Below are positions 34,522 through 46,205 of a stretch of DNA of 64,000 nt, piece by piece (within the stretch, counting starts at the first letter, position 1; each line of letters begins with the position of its first letter). The notes beneath the pieces were generated by a model. It was not told the origin of the DNA, made no database searches, and worked only from the letters and a program-made list of their open reading frames with translations. Location of the stretch: assembly GCA_026874595.1 (NCBI GenBank), contig CM049317.1, positions 65,468,618 through 65,532,617 of the forward strand, read 5' to 3'. Source of the stretch: Sipunculus nudus. Lineage: Eukaryota; Annelida; Sipuncula; Golfingiida; Sipunculidae. The translations under genes and the position numbers were made by a program.

Positions 34522-36413
34522 TTGGGGTAATCGAAATCAGTAATCGCAATCAATTACAATCGATTACTTTTTTTTAAGTAATCGTAATCGTAATCCATTA
34601 CATTTATTTTAAAAGGAAAGTAATTGTAATCGCTATCAATTACTCTAACAATGTAATCGTAATCATGATAATTAGATATGATTACATTGATAACTTTTGT
34701 ATTTTCCAAGTTTTAACAGCTATAGCTAATTTTTCCTAAAACACTTATCTTCCTCTTAACACTGATTAAAAAAACATCATTAAGATTGAAGTATACAGCT
34801 GTTGCGACTCCTGACAGCCATCAAATCATACTGAGGTAGTTGAAGTATCTAATGGAAAATAGGTAAATTGTTTGTGTGAGCATTTTACCATGAAATAAGA
34901 AAGGAATAAATAAAATCAGCATTTTAAATTTAAATTCTATCATATTTAGTATGGTCATCATAAATTCATAAAGACAATGGTGAAGTGCTCACTATAATAG
35001 CTCTTAGCTATACTTACTTGTGTAACTGGTACTTCAAAAATGAGCATTTATAGTAAGCCAGGTAATATTCACCTGCCAGTTACCTCCTAAGCAAATCACC
35101 TCATTAGTATATGAGCATAGACTTTAAACCTAGTCATGATCAATTGTCCACACATAACCATAAACAGATACCTTTGAACAACATCTTGACCAAAAGTAAT
35201 ATATGTTCAGTAGCTTACATGGCTTAAATGCATACAACAACATATAATACCTAATCATACCTTAAACTGTCAGATTTAACATTTTAATGTCTTCAATGTA
35301 CATGCATCTATACTATAATATAAAACAAAACTCAAGGATAACGGGATCCATTTCTATTAGGTATGTATGCCCTGATCCACCAGCTGCTCTAGCTGGAGGA
35401 CAGTATTGGCTGACAACATTTCAAACCTTATATTTGACAAAGGTATATTAGTGGTCAGATTAACCCTGTTAAGTAATGCTAAGCTAATTAGCTGAGAAGA
35501 GGGAGGGTACTTCCATGGGGATAGAATTAGATTCTTCATGGAAATACAAAGGGAATTCATCTCTTCTCCAGGGGTTGTACACAGAGATAGATATCAAAAG
35601 AGCATGGCTTCTTTGTTGCGGGCAGTGTTTGCCCATACAGTGTTCTACACCAGCTATTGGTCTTTGGTAGATCCATGAGGAGAACACCTCAGGCTTAGTG
35701 GGTAATGTTAAGCTATATCCGGCCTGTGACAAAGCCAGATGCAGTCCCTGTTGTGGCTTATATTAGGTCACAGGTAATCAAGCTGGTGCTCTACTCTGGG
35801 CCATGCTATGGAATATGTGAGACTGGCCACAATGGTATCAGCCTACAGTACTGACTAAACATACAACATTATGGCCAGATACGTTTGTAAAACATCCTGT
35901 CCAGGTGGGGGGGGGGGGGGTGGGGGGGGGGGTGGGGGGAGGGGACTGCAAACACGAATCTGTCTAAAAAACAGAGAATTAAGATTTCAACAGCTTAACA
36001 CTTTTATCTACAGTTGAAATTTCTTTGACCCCTATCCTGCGAAATCATGAAATTGAGACATAAAGTGCAACAATTATTTTAAATGATGTAAATCATTTCT
36101 AGTAATTATACAGACTATTTTATCTATCTCATATCTTGATTATACTATATGCTTTATAGATCTGTATACTGTGTAAGTTTCCTTTTCTTTGGAGCATTTA
36201 AATAAAGGTAAGATTATACAATTCTTGGGTTACCTTATGACAAAATTTAGGTTTGTAATCGTGGCTGTAATCATGATAACATTTTGAAGTTATCATGAAG
36301 GAATCGTTATCATTTACATGAACTTATTTTAGTAATTATAATCGTAATCGTTTACTTTCAAAGTTATCGTTGTCGTAATCGATCACATATATCAATTAAT
36401 CACCCCATGTCTG
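34519..36413. mobile_element. Non-autonomous hAT-like DNA transposon, 1,895 bp
   Basis: The element begins CACTTGGGGTAATCG (34519) and ends in the inverted sense with CAGACATGGGGTGAT (ending 36413), so both termini start CA and share TGGGGT(A/G)AT. Long imperfect terminal inverted repeats follow, rich in TAATCG/CGATTA words on both sides (34527-34690 and 36240-36400). Eight bases before (ATATATAT) equal the eight after (36414-36421), the target duplication size of hAT elements, although this is weak evidence inside an AT array. The interior has only short conflicting frames, including 82 codons on the minus strand at 35484, and no transposase motif, so it is non-autonomous. It contains a G-rich tract at 35907-35944. 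Confidence 0.75.
35907..35944 (+). repeat. G-rich tract, potential G-quadruplex
   Basis: Runs of 14, 11, 6 and 5 G separated by single T or A. Lies inside the hAT-like element and could fold as a quadruplex. Confidence 0.9.
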
Positions 36414-36421
36414 ATATATAT

Positions 36422-38289
36422 TGCGAATTTAAGATCTCGAAGGATTCCGCACTATACTAAAACGTCACTAAAAAGGAGTTTACTGATCTAAGATAATATG
36501 GCAACGTATTCCATAAAAAAATGGACCAGCATAAATTGATCTGATGGATGATTTTTGTGAATCCTGGCGTAATTACACTCGCAAATCTTATGTCATTTAT
36601 CAAATTCTACAAAAATCTTTAAAATGTGTCTGATTTCCATGATTCCTCCAATCTTCTCTCCGATGCCAACCTGAAAAATAATTGATGAGTGAGCTAGTGC
36701 TTTTGCAGATATTGTGAAGGGGTTAAACGAATTCACATTGCCCGGCCCGGCATGACCCGGTTAGCCTTATTAAGGGACGGCTAGGAAAAATCTGTTACAA
36801 ATTCGATACGGAATTAGTCTATGGAGATTGTAAGAATAAAGTCATGCAATCTCGTTAATCTTTACAACATGGGCCAAAACAATGTTCCAATACCTAGGTC
36901 AAACACCAAACCGGTGATACAGATATTTTACAGGAATGTCAGATGTAACGCCTTTTAGGTTTTATCATTCATCGTACATTTATTGCTTAAAACTGAATGA
37001 GAAAAGTGTTTGATTTGTTCGAATTTGTACTTATTTGGAGATATGGGTCACATTCCGGACCAAAAAGGATGAATTCAGACTAATCTATAATAAATATTTG
37101 ATAATATTTATTTCTTTTGTCCACATCAGAGTAGTACAATGTAAAATATATACTAACAATATTTCGTATATAAGCAAAAACATTGTTTTATATTTGACGT
37201 CCACCCCGTCATTTTCCCATCATTCGCTTTCTGGTCTGTTATGGGCCTTGCACATGGATGGACAACATGAATTTTTTTTTTAAATTCAAGTTTGTTTTAA
37301 GCTATTGGCAAAAAAAACACAACATAATTTAAATTGTAGAAATGGCGTAATATGACAAATATAATAATATATGTATATATATTTGTGTGTGAATGCGTGT
37401 GTGAGTCTTTCTATGTTAATAATCGTGGTAAAGTAAATCATAGTGTTACTGTTACAAATCGGAAGATGAAAAAGTACGTGCAGAGAATCTAACGTTACAA
37501 TATCCATATTTTAACTTCGCTTAAACGTAGCGTAATATTTAAGCAGGTCAGTGTGTTAGCTCTCCAACTATGCAACAGCAGAGGGGAAAAAATGTATAAT
37601 ACCAGCTCCTTACTTTGAGTGCTTATCTATTAATATATGACATAAAGGAAATACACACATACACACACAAAACAGAATCCCCACACCTACTAACGGTACA
37701 TCAACAGACGCCATCTTGTATCAGAAGGTTAAATGTCAAAGGTTAAAATATTAGCAAACAAAAAGCTTGGATGGCTGGGATTTTAACAACAGAAGAAATG
37801 TCCATTGAAATATCAATTTAGAAATAGTTTAGGTCAGGAATTTAAACGACCTCGAGATCAAGAGAATTCGACACTACAGTTGACATAGATCAGCCGGGAA
37901 GAAATACTAGACGACATTGTGATCTTCAGAGTGACCCTCCATTCTTTTCAACTACCTTGATATAATACAACACGAATTTCTTTTTCAAACCCTTATTTAT
38001 TTGAACGCCTTCTCTGATATGCTCCTCACGTGAATACCAATCTAACCTTTCTGATAAAAGGTATGGTGTATCATTGTATTTACCACTGTCTTAAGGCTCT
38101 TGTATAAGAATCATGAAAGGTTGGAAATTAAAAATAAAATCACTACCATACTTGTCATACGTTTTGGAACAAAAAAAAAACCTTTACATTCATTCATCTT
38201 TGGGCTGTGTTAAATCCAGTTGTTTGTCTACCCTTCCTTTAAACGTAATGTGCTCTCTGGTTTAGTTGAGGTACCGTTTCTATAGATTT
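36422..38289. other. Unique AT-rich DNA, no gene seen
   Basis: No repeat or gene is recognised. Short TATATA/TGTGTG words lie near 37375-37405 and a CACACA run near 37655. Confidence 0.5.
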
Positions 38290-38465
38290 TATATGATTAC
38301 TGGCTTAGTCCAGGTAATTCCTGTTAGAAAAAGTTTTTAAAATGCCTCTGTAACGTATGTATGAGCGTGTGTAGCTACAAGCTGTTAGTAAACACAGCAA
38401 TGTTGACAAACGGAAAAATCAAGTATCTTAAAGCTGTTTGTTGCATATATGTTTAAATTTTTTTT
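38290..38465 (+). repeat. Dispersed repeat family A, copy 5 (5' part only)
   Basis: Contains 'aattcctgttagaaaaagtt', 'gtagctacaagctgttagta', 'aacacagcaatgttgac' and 'ctgtttgttgcatatatg', then loses similarity in a T-rich stretch. Confidence 0.65.
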
Positions 38466-38654
38466 ACCTTTTTGGTTAAGAATTTTCTTTAGTTAAAAAA
38501 GGGTAAGATATCGGACTAGGCCCTTTTCAACCAGAACCACGAGGCTTGATATCCTTATCATTGGTTATCTTTATCTCTTTAAAGTTGTTATATTTGTGTC
38601 AATATGTTAGTGGATCAATGTTGTTACGTTTACTACACATGTATTTGTTTATCT

Positions 38655-38745
38655 GTGTTTGTGTGTGTGTGAGAGAGATAGAGAGCGAGAGAGAGAGAGA
38701 GACTTTCAGAGAACGAGAGAGAAACTGATTTTCGGAGAGAGAGAC
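38655..38745. repeat. (GT)n/(GA)n microsatellite
   Basis: GT run 38655-38670, GA run 38671-38702, and a second GA run near 38735. Confidence 0.9.
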
Positions 38746-39919
38746 GACTCTGTCTTTAGAACGGTTCCAACGATTTCTTAATAAGGTCCCTAAACAACAT
38801 CATCATTCGTAATCCTAACCCGAAACCTCACCTAATACCCCACTTAATCGAAAGAACATACAAATGTAGCCCATGAGGTTTATGGCCATGTAAAACCGAA
38901 AAATAATTTCTTTTACCGCAGCCGAACAATGAATTACTTTTGCCTCTTTCGGTCAGTATGTCAGACTGGGCGCCCTGGGTGTTAAGACTGATGGTCAATT
39001 CAGCCGGAACCCAGAGAGCCCGCGGGGTGTCTGGCTTATCTTATACAACAGACGAAGGGTATATATGGCGTTGTTTCCACTTGAATGGCAGCATATCTTT
39101 GGATACGAAACATGCCCCGTGTCCGGAGCTTATTCTGTCAGTTTAAATCAGATATTAGGGAATCCTGTTCATATTTTGTTTCTGAAACCACGATATTCAT
39201 CGGTTACTTTCATTAAATGTAGTGTACGATAATTCATATTAAACAAAGTCTTGATAAAGCAATGTCTTGTTCCCGGCTGTATAGTTATTTTTGTCACTGG
39301 GATATGGTGTTATTGAAAGGGTTGTTAAAGATCGAGAGGATTGAGACCTCTGATGGCACGGAATTTGATGCCCACATACGTCCGCTTTACTTACTGTAAA
39401 CCCACAAGCAGCCGATATGGCCATGTACTGCCTTATAGCAGAAAATACAGGATTTAAATACAAGTTGATTGTGGCAGCTTCTGTACCGCTCCCACTAAAA
39501 CTTTCACATCACGTATTATTGGCTTTAGTCGGATGAACACAGTCTATCGTTGACAGATAGGTAAGTTGCAGTGTGCCGGGTGTACCTGTAACCCTTCATC
39601 ATAGACCTTAATATTAACAAATCTGCTCACACTGTTCTTGTGTAGACTGACTACACTATACTAAGTGCAGTCAAAGACCTAATCAGTTACACAAATATAT
39701 ATTACATCTTGAGACTTATTTATTTAATGAAGCTTAAGCCTTTCACTCAGACTAGTGTTTATGTCAAGTTTAAAGTTGATGAGTTTAGGGGACATTGTTA
39801 AAAACTTAAGTCCGAGCGTTTTGCCATTTAATTTGCGTCTAATTCATGTGAAGCGCATATCTGAACATTACAGTATAATGGAAAGTTCTCTGTAAAAGAA
39901 ATAAATTATTATGATTAAA

Positions 39920-39920
<1 letters not shown>
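38746..39920. other. Unique DNA, no gene seen
   Basis: Two 68-74 codon frames (38940 plus, 39239 minus) have no domain. No repeats are recognised. Confidence 0.5.
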
Positions 39921-39958
<38 letters not shown>

Positions 39959-39959
39959 T
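39921..39959. repeat. (ATT)n microsatellite
   Basis: Thirteen uninterrupted TTA units. Confidence 0.95.
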
Positions 39960-41125
39960 GTGATTACTAGTTAACCTAATGTCGTACCTGTAAACTTGTA
40001 TTGATCGTTTTGGTGAAACATGTTGTCTCGTAAACAAATGATGCATGAGTCATTAAATACAAGGATGAGTTTTACTAACGATATTGTTTTCTAAGCTGAA
40101 ACTATAAAGAAGCAACCACCAAGCGACCATTCAGCTTCCTACGAGTTGAGGCTTCATTGATTACACCAAAGCTCTGAAGATGTTATGTTTCAGGCTTTAT
40201 TATACTTTCTCTAGGTCAAGACAGAGATGATTTTTTCATGGTTTATTCATTGAAAAAATTACGTAAAAGATTATGATTTAAATGACATATTCTGAGGATC
40301 AATACATTAAATTTGTTTAGGTATCTTGGATCACTGTAGTCTATACTTACTTCAAAGCACTTTTGCATAGATTGATTTATCCCAGGTATCCATTGGTATT
40401 AGGGGCTACTTTGTTAAGGAGCTCACCTGTGACACGTGTAAAACGGAAAACTGTCAAGAAGAGTACAGGATATTTGGAATAGGATCCTGGCGGAGGCATC
40501 TATGTAGTCTTAGACTACACATCTAGTTTCATGATGATAATTCAAATATTAGTGGACAGCCAGCTAAAAAAACAAAAGCACATTGTTGGTTAAACTAAAT
40601 ACGATGAACATAGCTTTACAAGTATACATTTTTTAACTATTTTAACCTGATTGTGTAAAAATATTCTGAGTTTCAAAATCCATGCCGGTATTTGTTCACT
40701 CTCCTTACTTAACTGGTGTGAGATTCGAATAACAGTTTTTTTAAGGTCTTATTTGCAACCGCCCGAGAAGTCTGCTGAAGTCATTTTTTTCAACTTACAT
40801 ACAACACCTTACCTATCAGTGGACGATCTCTACAAATGACAAATACTTTTGACCTACCACGGGCTTAACGTTTAAATGACAGCACAATTTATCACCATGG
40901 CTGCAAATCACACAGGTCTGTACCTACAAAGAGATCACGGCCCCAGCCTATACATGCTTCACATGGCGATTTGCATAAAATAGCCATAACAGGAACAAAA
41001 ATACACGGTTGACTGGCCCGAGACAGCCCTGGGTCTGGTCGACCTGATCTGGCAAGTCAAGTACACCGATCTTCCAGGAATACAATATATTATCTGCGGT
41101 AGGTCTCATGGGACTATCGACATAC
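39960..41125. other. Unique AT-rich DNA, no gene seen
   Basis: No recognisable gene or repeat. Confidence 0.5.
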
Positions 41126-41126
41126 T

Positions 41127-41190
<64 letters not shown>

Positions 41191-41191
41191 A
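41126..41191. repeat. (AT)28 forming a 66-bp perfect palindrome
   Basis: TGTTT, 56 bases of AT repeat, then AAACA. Because (AT)n is self-complementary and the flanks match, the whole 66 bases form a perfect palindrome able to extrude a cruciform. Confidence 0.9.
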
Positions 41192-42074
41192 AAGGAAACA
41201 AAGGCAAACATATTTTCCGTATGATAAATTAAAAACTACACAAAATTAAGCACTATACCAGATTTAGTTCAATATAATCTAACCACAGCTGTGGGAACAA
41301 GTTATATGTTCTTCCTTTTTCTGCACAAGAAATTATATATTGATGAACCATAAATATAAATTATACATATATGCAGGATAGCATTCTGCACAAACAGCGG
41401 CTGACAAGTTTTATTTTCTCGTCGGGGATTTATTTCATTTTCATTTATTAATCACATTAATGTGCTACTAATTTTTAGATGCATTGTCCGTGCGTAACGT
41501 GTACAGAAAAAGCCAAATGTGTAGTCCCATTTGTTCCAAATATACACAATAAAACATTCACTTAGACTTTTGTATTTTTAACAAGGAAGGAGGGACATGC
41601 AAGAACAGGAAATTTGTTACTGTGAGACTTTTTATATGTTTAATATCGCCAGTATGGTCAAGAGCTTTGTTTGAACAAGATGTTGGAACAATCCTAACTG
41701 AAACAGTTCTTGGTTCCGCACAGAGAGACGATAATACTTTAAGTCCCTAACAATTCGCAGACTCGGACTCACAAGAGTACGACTCTGCCGTTTAGGGTTT
41801 ATGGGTATCACAGTCTTACCCCCACAATGCACCGCGGCTTCTACATACACCAACGAGGTATAAATATAATGTAGAGAGCAATGTAGTCGTTTTTCATTCT
41901 ACAATCTTTAAATAGGCAAATATTATATTATATTATTATATTTCTCAAAATCTAATAATTGCCTTAACAATTGACAAAGAAGTTCAACCAATGGGCGCTA
42001 AAATTATGAGAGACCTATTCCAAAGTCTGACGTATATTAACTAAAGAAAATTCATTTAAGTTTTTAATTAAACA
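41192..42074. other. Unique AT-rich DNA, no gene seen
   Basis: No gene. A TATTATATTATATTA patch lies at 41911-41943. Confidence 0.5.
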
Positions 42075-42430
42075 GGCCAGAAATCATCGATCCAAACGCA
42101 CACAGTCTGTTCGTTTTGTTTTCATCCTTTGTTTATAACATGTGGGGGTCCGGCCAAAAAATTCAAAACATTCAACAAGGACTTCTTCCGAAACGTCAGA
42201 AGAACCTGCGGTTTGCAAAGGGCAACAAGTGAGCTTTCAGCTTCCGCACATATTCAACCAGCTACCTCAGGTAACGTGGTTTTCCTATTTGTCAACATTG
42301 TCACATGTACCGTGTAAACAAACACACAGTGTTTTATATGTAGATAAACCTGTTCATGTATCCGTGACAAAGACTTACAAGAACTTTTTTTCTGAACAGA
42401 ACTACAGTTCATATAGGTATGCGGAGTAAT
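42075..42430 (-). repeat. Dispersed repeat family A, copy 7 (long)
   Basis: Read on the minus strand: 'gaactgtagttctgttcaga', 'gtttatctacatataaaaca', 'cacggtacatgtgacaatgt', 'gaatatgtgcggaagctgaa', 'ttgttgccctttgcaaaccg', 'aagtccttgttgaatgtttt', 'ggccggacccccacatgtta' and 'aaacaaaacgaacagactgt'. This copy helps define the full repeat of roughly 350-430 bp. The 143-codon minus-strand frame overlapping it is a shadow. Confidence 0.75.
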
Positions 42431-43017
42431 GTAATGAAGAGGGCAATGCGGTCCGTTCAAAATGTTTGCTAAGAAATATTTTAAGGGAAATTTCATAAAC
42501 ATGGGTATTTTTGTGGTTTGGACGGAATATGTAATATTTTGTAAGCATACGCATGCGAAATGTAAAAAGAAGGAGTTTCCTTGAAATGGAACAAAATATT
42601 TTTTTTTAAATGTGACAGTTGAGATAAGTAGTCCCGGCTGTCCCACAGTGTCTACCAGGAAGAGATTTATTTCGAGTAGAAACAACCTCTGGCGGAATGG
42701 TGTTAATCACTCTTACAGGACCGACACATGTATGATCGGGGCCCTGGAAGAAGTATAAGTTGAATTGCCCAACACGTAAATCCTGATAAAACATCTGATT
42801 GTATAACTGTAAATCTTTTAAAAAACATTTTCATCCAAAAATACCCGCCAACTTCATCTTCTCTACCAGAGGCAATTCTTACATAGATTTTGTCATTTAA
42901 AAAAAAAGCACTTTTTTTTTTTTTTTGTAATCTAGCACCTTTATTACAGAAACTCGCGACCACCGTCTGCTTTCTGATATCGGAACTATGGTGTGATATC
43001 GTGACTCCACTGGTCTG
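42431..43017. other. Unique DNA, no gene seen
   Basis: Frames up to 86 codons have no domain. T and A tracts lie at 42600 and 42900-42925. Confidence 0.45.
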
Positions 43018-43690
43018 TGTTACAGGTGTCTGTTTTGTTGTGCGCAGGAGTGTTACATGTGTCTGTTGACTTTATGAATCGTGTAGCACAGGCGTGGTTG
43101 TTAGCGTTGGAATCTCGCTTGTTTGGCGCTGGCACGCGTGTTAGGTCTGAAGCGTAGAGACACAGCGTTCTTTTTTGTTCTAGATGTTTCGGATCTGATC
43201 ATGTGCGTGTGTATTGTTCTTTGGAATTTTCCATTTCTAGAATTTTCGGGTGAGAAGGTATAAATTAAGGGCTGTGTTTAGAGCCGGCAGAAAGAAAAAT
43301 ATCAGCGAGCACTAAGAGTGTTACTTTCTCGTCAATTTTGGGACCCATTTTCCGATAATTGCAGTGGTGTCAGATATACAACGGATTTTATACAGATTTA
43401 AGACTGTCTCCAGTTTGCCCTTGGATGATTACTATTTACGTGGATTATTGATGATAAATGACTCTTGTTGAGCTGTGACGGTGGTGGTATCCAGAAATCA
43501 AAGCCTTGGATCCGGACACTCTGGTAATGTACATTTATATTATTATACTGTGTAATTATATTGATTTAGTGTATTTTAATGTTAGGATTGTTCTAAGAAT
43601 AAATTATAATTATTTGTTAACAAAAAAAACACTGACTTCTTTATTTGAGTCATTTTCCTTAAGTATCCTCGCATTATTTTGACTAGAAAA
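43018..43690 (+). mobile_element. Diverged solo LTR, 3' end decayed
   Basis: Begins TGTTACAGGTGTCTG and aligns through its length with the reverse complement of 55418-56227. Shared words in order: TTACATGTGTCTGT, TGTGTATTGTTCTTTGG-like, TCTAGAATTTTCGG, GGGCTGTGTTTAGAGCCGG, CTGTCTCCAGTTTGC, TATTGATTTAGTGTATT and ATTTGTTAACAAAAA. A TATA-like GGTATAAATTA lies at 43258 and a polyadenylation signal AATAAA at 43598, where an LTR would have them. The terminal ~110 bp seen in the other copy are missing. No internal gag/pol sequence flanks it, so it is a solo LTR. Confidence 0.8.
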
Positions 43691-44745
43691 AAAAATGATT
43701 TCCAGGTTTCACTAATATCCACTACTACTTGAAATCAAGACATTCATTGATTTGTTTTTCCATTTAGCGTAGCATATGTTCATTGTTATATTTAGTTATT
43801 CGGATACTTCTTGTCACACCTCGCCTAAACAAGCAATAATTATTTTCCTGGTTCCGGTTTGCACTTCCATGACACAGGCATTAAAGGCGTTGCCAATAAC
43901 AACACCCACGGTCCGACAGTCCCTGTTGCGCCATTGGTCTCTAACCCAGATTAAAGTCAGCCCATTAGTGACGTTACAGTTTTGGCCTCGATAAGTATTG
44001 GGGCAAGCCCAAATACCTACATGCATTTCTCTCCAATGGCTACTCATTTTTTCTCTAATTTTAAAATGGTCAAAGTCTTGAGATTCGACCCAAAATCTCA
44101 AGTTTTCATATAATCGACTAGCAATCCTATTGTTTCAGGCCTACCAATGGTTTTTAAAGTTTCGTTTTTTATCTTAAATTTTACTTTTAAGATTTTAGCT
44201 AAATTGAAAACTGATATGGAAATTTTCCTGAAATTGAAATTATTGATAACTAATGTTTCTTGTAACATGACAGTCGATCACAATAGCTCTCCTCAAGCTT
44301 TTATTTTTGCAAATGGATCTTTTGAAAGAAAAAGAAGAGATACCAAGATATATGATTCTGAAATATGATATCAAAAAGCTGAAATGTTAAGTTGAAAGCA
44401 TTAAAACATGATATTGTGTTTACTTTTTTGTGCTCTTCATGACAGACTTGTTTATCAGAAAATTTTTATATTATATTCATATTCTTCATAGAAGGAAAAG
44501 TTTAGTAGTTATTGCCAAATAACTCACTTCGTACAAAACCATATTTAATGTGCCATTTACCGATATTTTGATATCAAGATGTTTAGCAAATAATGAAATT
44601 CAATGCAGATCTGTTAAGCATTTTACACGTTTAAAAAAGTGCTTTAAATACACAAAGTTTAAGAAATTGTAAAAAATATTCTTAAAAGATGGTAAAAGTT
44701 CATTGTTAAGAGATACAACTAACTCATGAGTGGATTTAATCTTTT
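43691..44745. other. AT-rich DNA, no gene seen
   Basis: No recognisable gene. Frames of 95 (minus strand, 43814) and 73 codons have no domain. Confidence 0.5.
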
Positions 44746-45180
44746 TTAGCTCAGCTGACTGAAAGTCTGATGTTGAGCACCAAGTCAGTCAGACGAAGCA
44801 CAAATTGTATCTACCAGGTTTAGAATTCCTTAACGTTACACCCTTGGAGGTCCATAAAAATCTCCTTAGAAACCTTAAATTAGGTCAGTTTGGCTTATAT
44901 CCTCCGAGCTATGCGGCTCGAAAGTACCCCCCAGAATAATTATAAAAATTGGAACCGTTACACCTAAAAACTTCTAACTTTACATCTGTGCATATAAAAG
45001 CTCAACCATCTGAATGACTAACGCATTGATTGCCATGATTCTTTCCATGCATATTAATCATGTAGTATTTCATCATTTTTTGAAGACTGGTGGCGCCACC
45101 TGTCTTTTTAGTAATCACCCTTTGTCCGTCGCCCGTCTGTCCGTCCATCCGTCGGGCCGTCTGTCTGTCCGTCCGTTAAC
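44746..45180 (+). repeat. 'TTTTTAGCTCAGCTGACT' repeat copy with CCGTC run
   Basis: Starts with TTTTTTAGCTCAGCTGACTG, whose AGCTCA half pairs imperfectly with TTGAGC at 44774. The segment from 45085 contains a GGTGGCGCCACC palindrome and a CCGTCGCCCGTCTGTCCGTC-type run (45125-45175). This vocabulary matches a dispersed repeat common in mollusc DNA (from memory). The first 18 bases are an exact inverted match to 52135-52152. Confidence 0.5.
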
Positions 45181-45934
45181 AAGGCACAAATCGTAACCGG
45201 TTGAACTAAACACTTTTAACTGTACGTAAAGGTAGGTCCTTGCATTCTTAAGTATGTCACTGTGAGTTACGCGCGTTTTTGTGGTTTGAGCACTTAGAAA
45301 ATCAGGTTTGTGTAAGGGTTCCGGGCTGCAAATCAAACATTTTGCACTCAACCCTAAAACTAAAACATTGTACATCAACTGCATATATAACATTGCTACC
45401 ATGCAAAACATGGAGAAATCGGCCCAGCCAGTTCTTCATAATTGTTGCGGACACAATTTCTCAGTTGAACATTTTCAGCTATTGATGTATGAAATTCATA
45501 CTTAAGATAAGTTATTTAAGTGATGATTGCATGGATCTTTCCAAATTTCGGCAAGCTTATGAAACATGAAAAGCAGGGGGGGGGGGATTTAGGCCCTTTT
45601 TTATACATTACCAAAAAATCTGGAGAAAAAAACTCATAGTACACCGTCACGATTCCAGTAACAATGTATGTCTTGCTTTATAATACATTTAGGCTACCCC
45701 AGATTCCACGATTACAACCATACATTTTCAAAATATTTCTAAGCCTGGGGGGTGCGAAGCAAAAAGATTTGAATTGAACAAAACAAATCGAAATAAAAGA
45801 GAAAAATAACCTGGTAGTTTCACAGCTGTACTGGATAAGAAAGTCTCTTTCACTTTGTATCTTATATGTTCTCTAAAGCCTGCTATTTTTTGTAGACTTT
45901 GTGTGATTTTACGCTTACTCTGTGTACATATCAT
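45181..45934. other. AT-rich DNA, no gene seen
   Basis: Contains G11 at 45576-45586. No gene is seen. Confidence 0.5.
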
Positions 45935-46205
45935 GAACTTTAGGTAACTCCTTTCAGCTAAAGTTCTTATAACATATCTGTGACTGATGTATGAACTTGT
46001 TTAACTCCAACATGTTAGTAAACACGGCACATGCACAAATGCTGGCAAAAAAAAACATATAAGCAAAGCTGGTTGGTTACATATGTGCGGAAAATGAGAG
46101 GTGTATTGTTGCAAAACGCCCACTGCAAGCTCTTGTTCGTCGGACTTGCCGCCAGGTGTGATTGTTCAATGTGTTTGGACTACGCAGATATTTGGGCGGA
46201 AAAAG
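45935..46205 (+). repeat. Dispersed repeat family A, copy 6
   Basis: Contains 'ctaaagttcttataacatat', 'actgatgtatgaacttgttt', 'gttagtaaacacggcacatg', 'gctggttggttacatatgtg', 'ttgcaaaacgccc', 'cttgccgccaggtgtgattg' and 'caatgtgtttgga' in family order. Confidence 0.75.

Noticed and set aside
35357-35732. Transposase of the hAT-like element
   Set aside because: The two overlapping minus-strand frames are short, in different frames and show no hAT catalytic or dimerisation motif.
42254-42685. 143-codon minus-strand frame
   Set aside because: Half of it lies in a family A repeat copy, and other copies do not keep the frame open.
45085-45105. Second CTCF site in GGTGGCGCCACCTG
   Set aside because: It is a palindrome inside a dispersed repeat and matches the CTCF consensus only partially.
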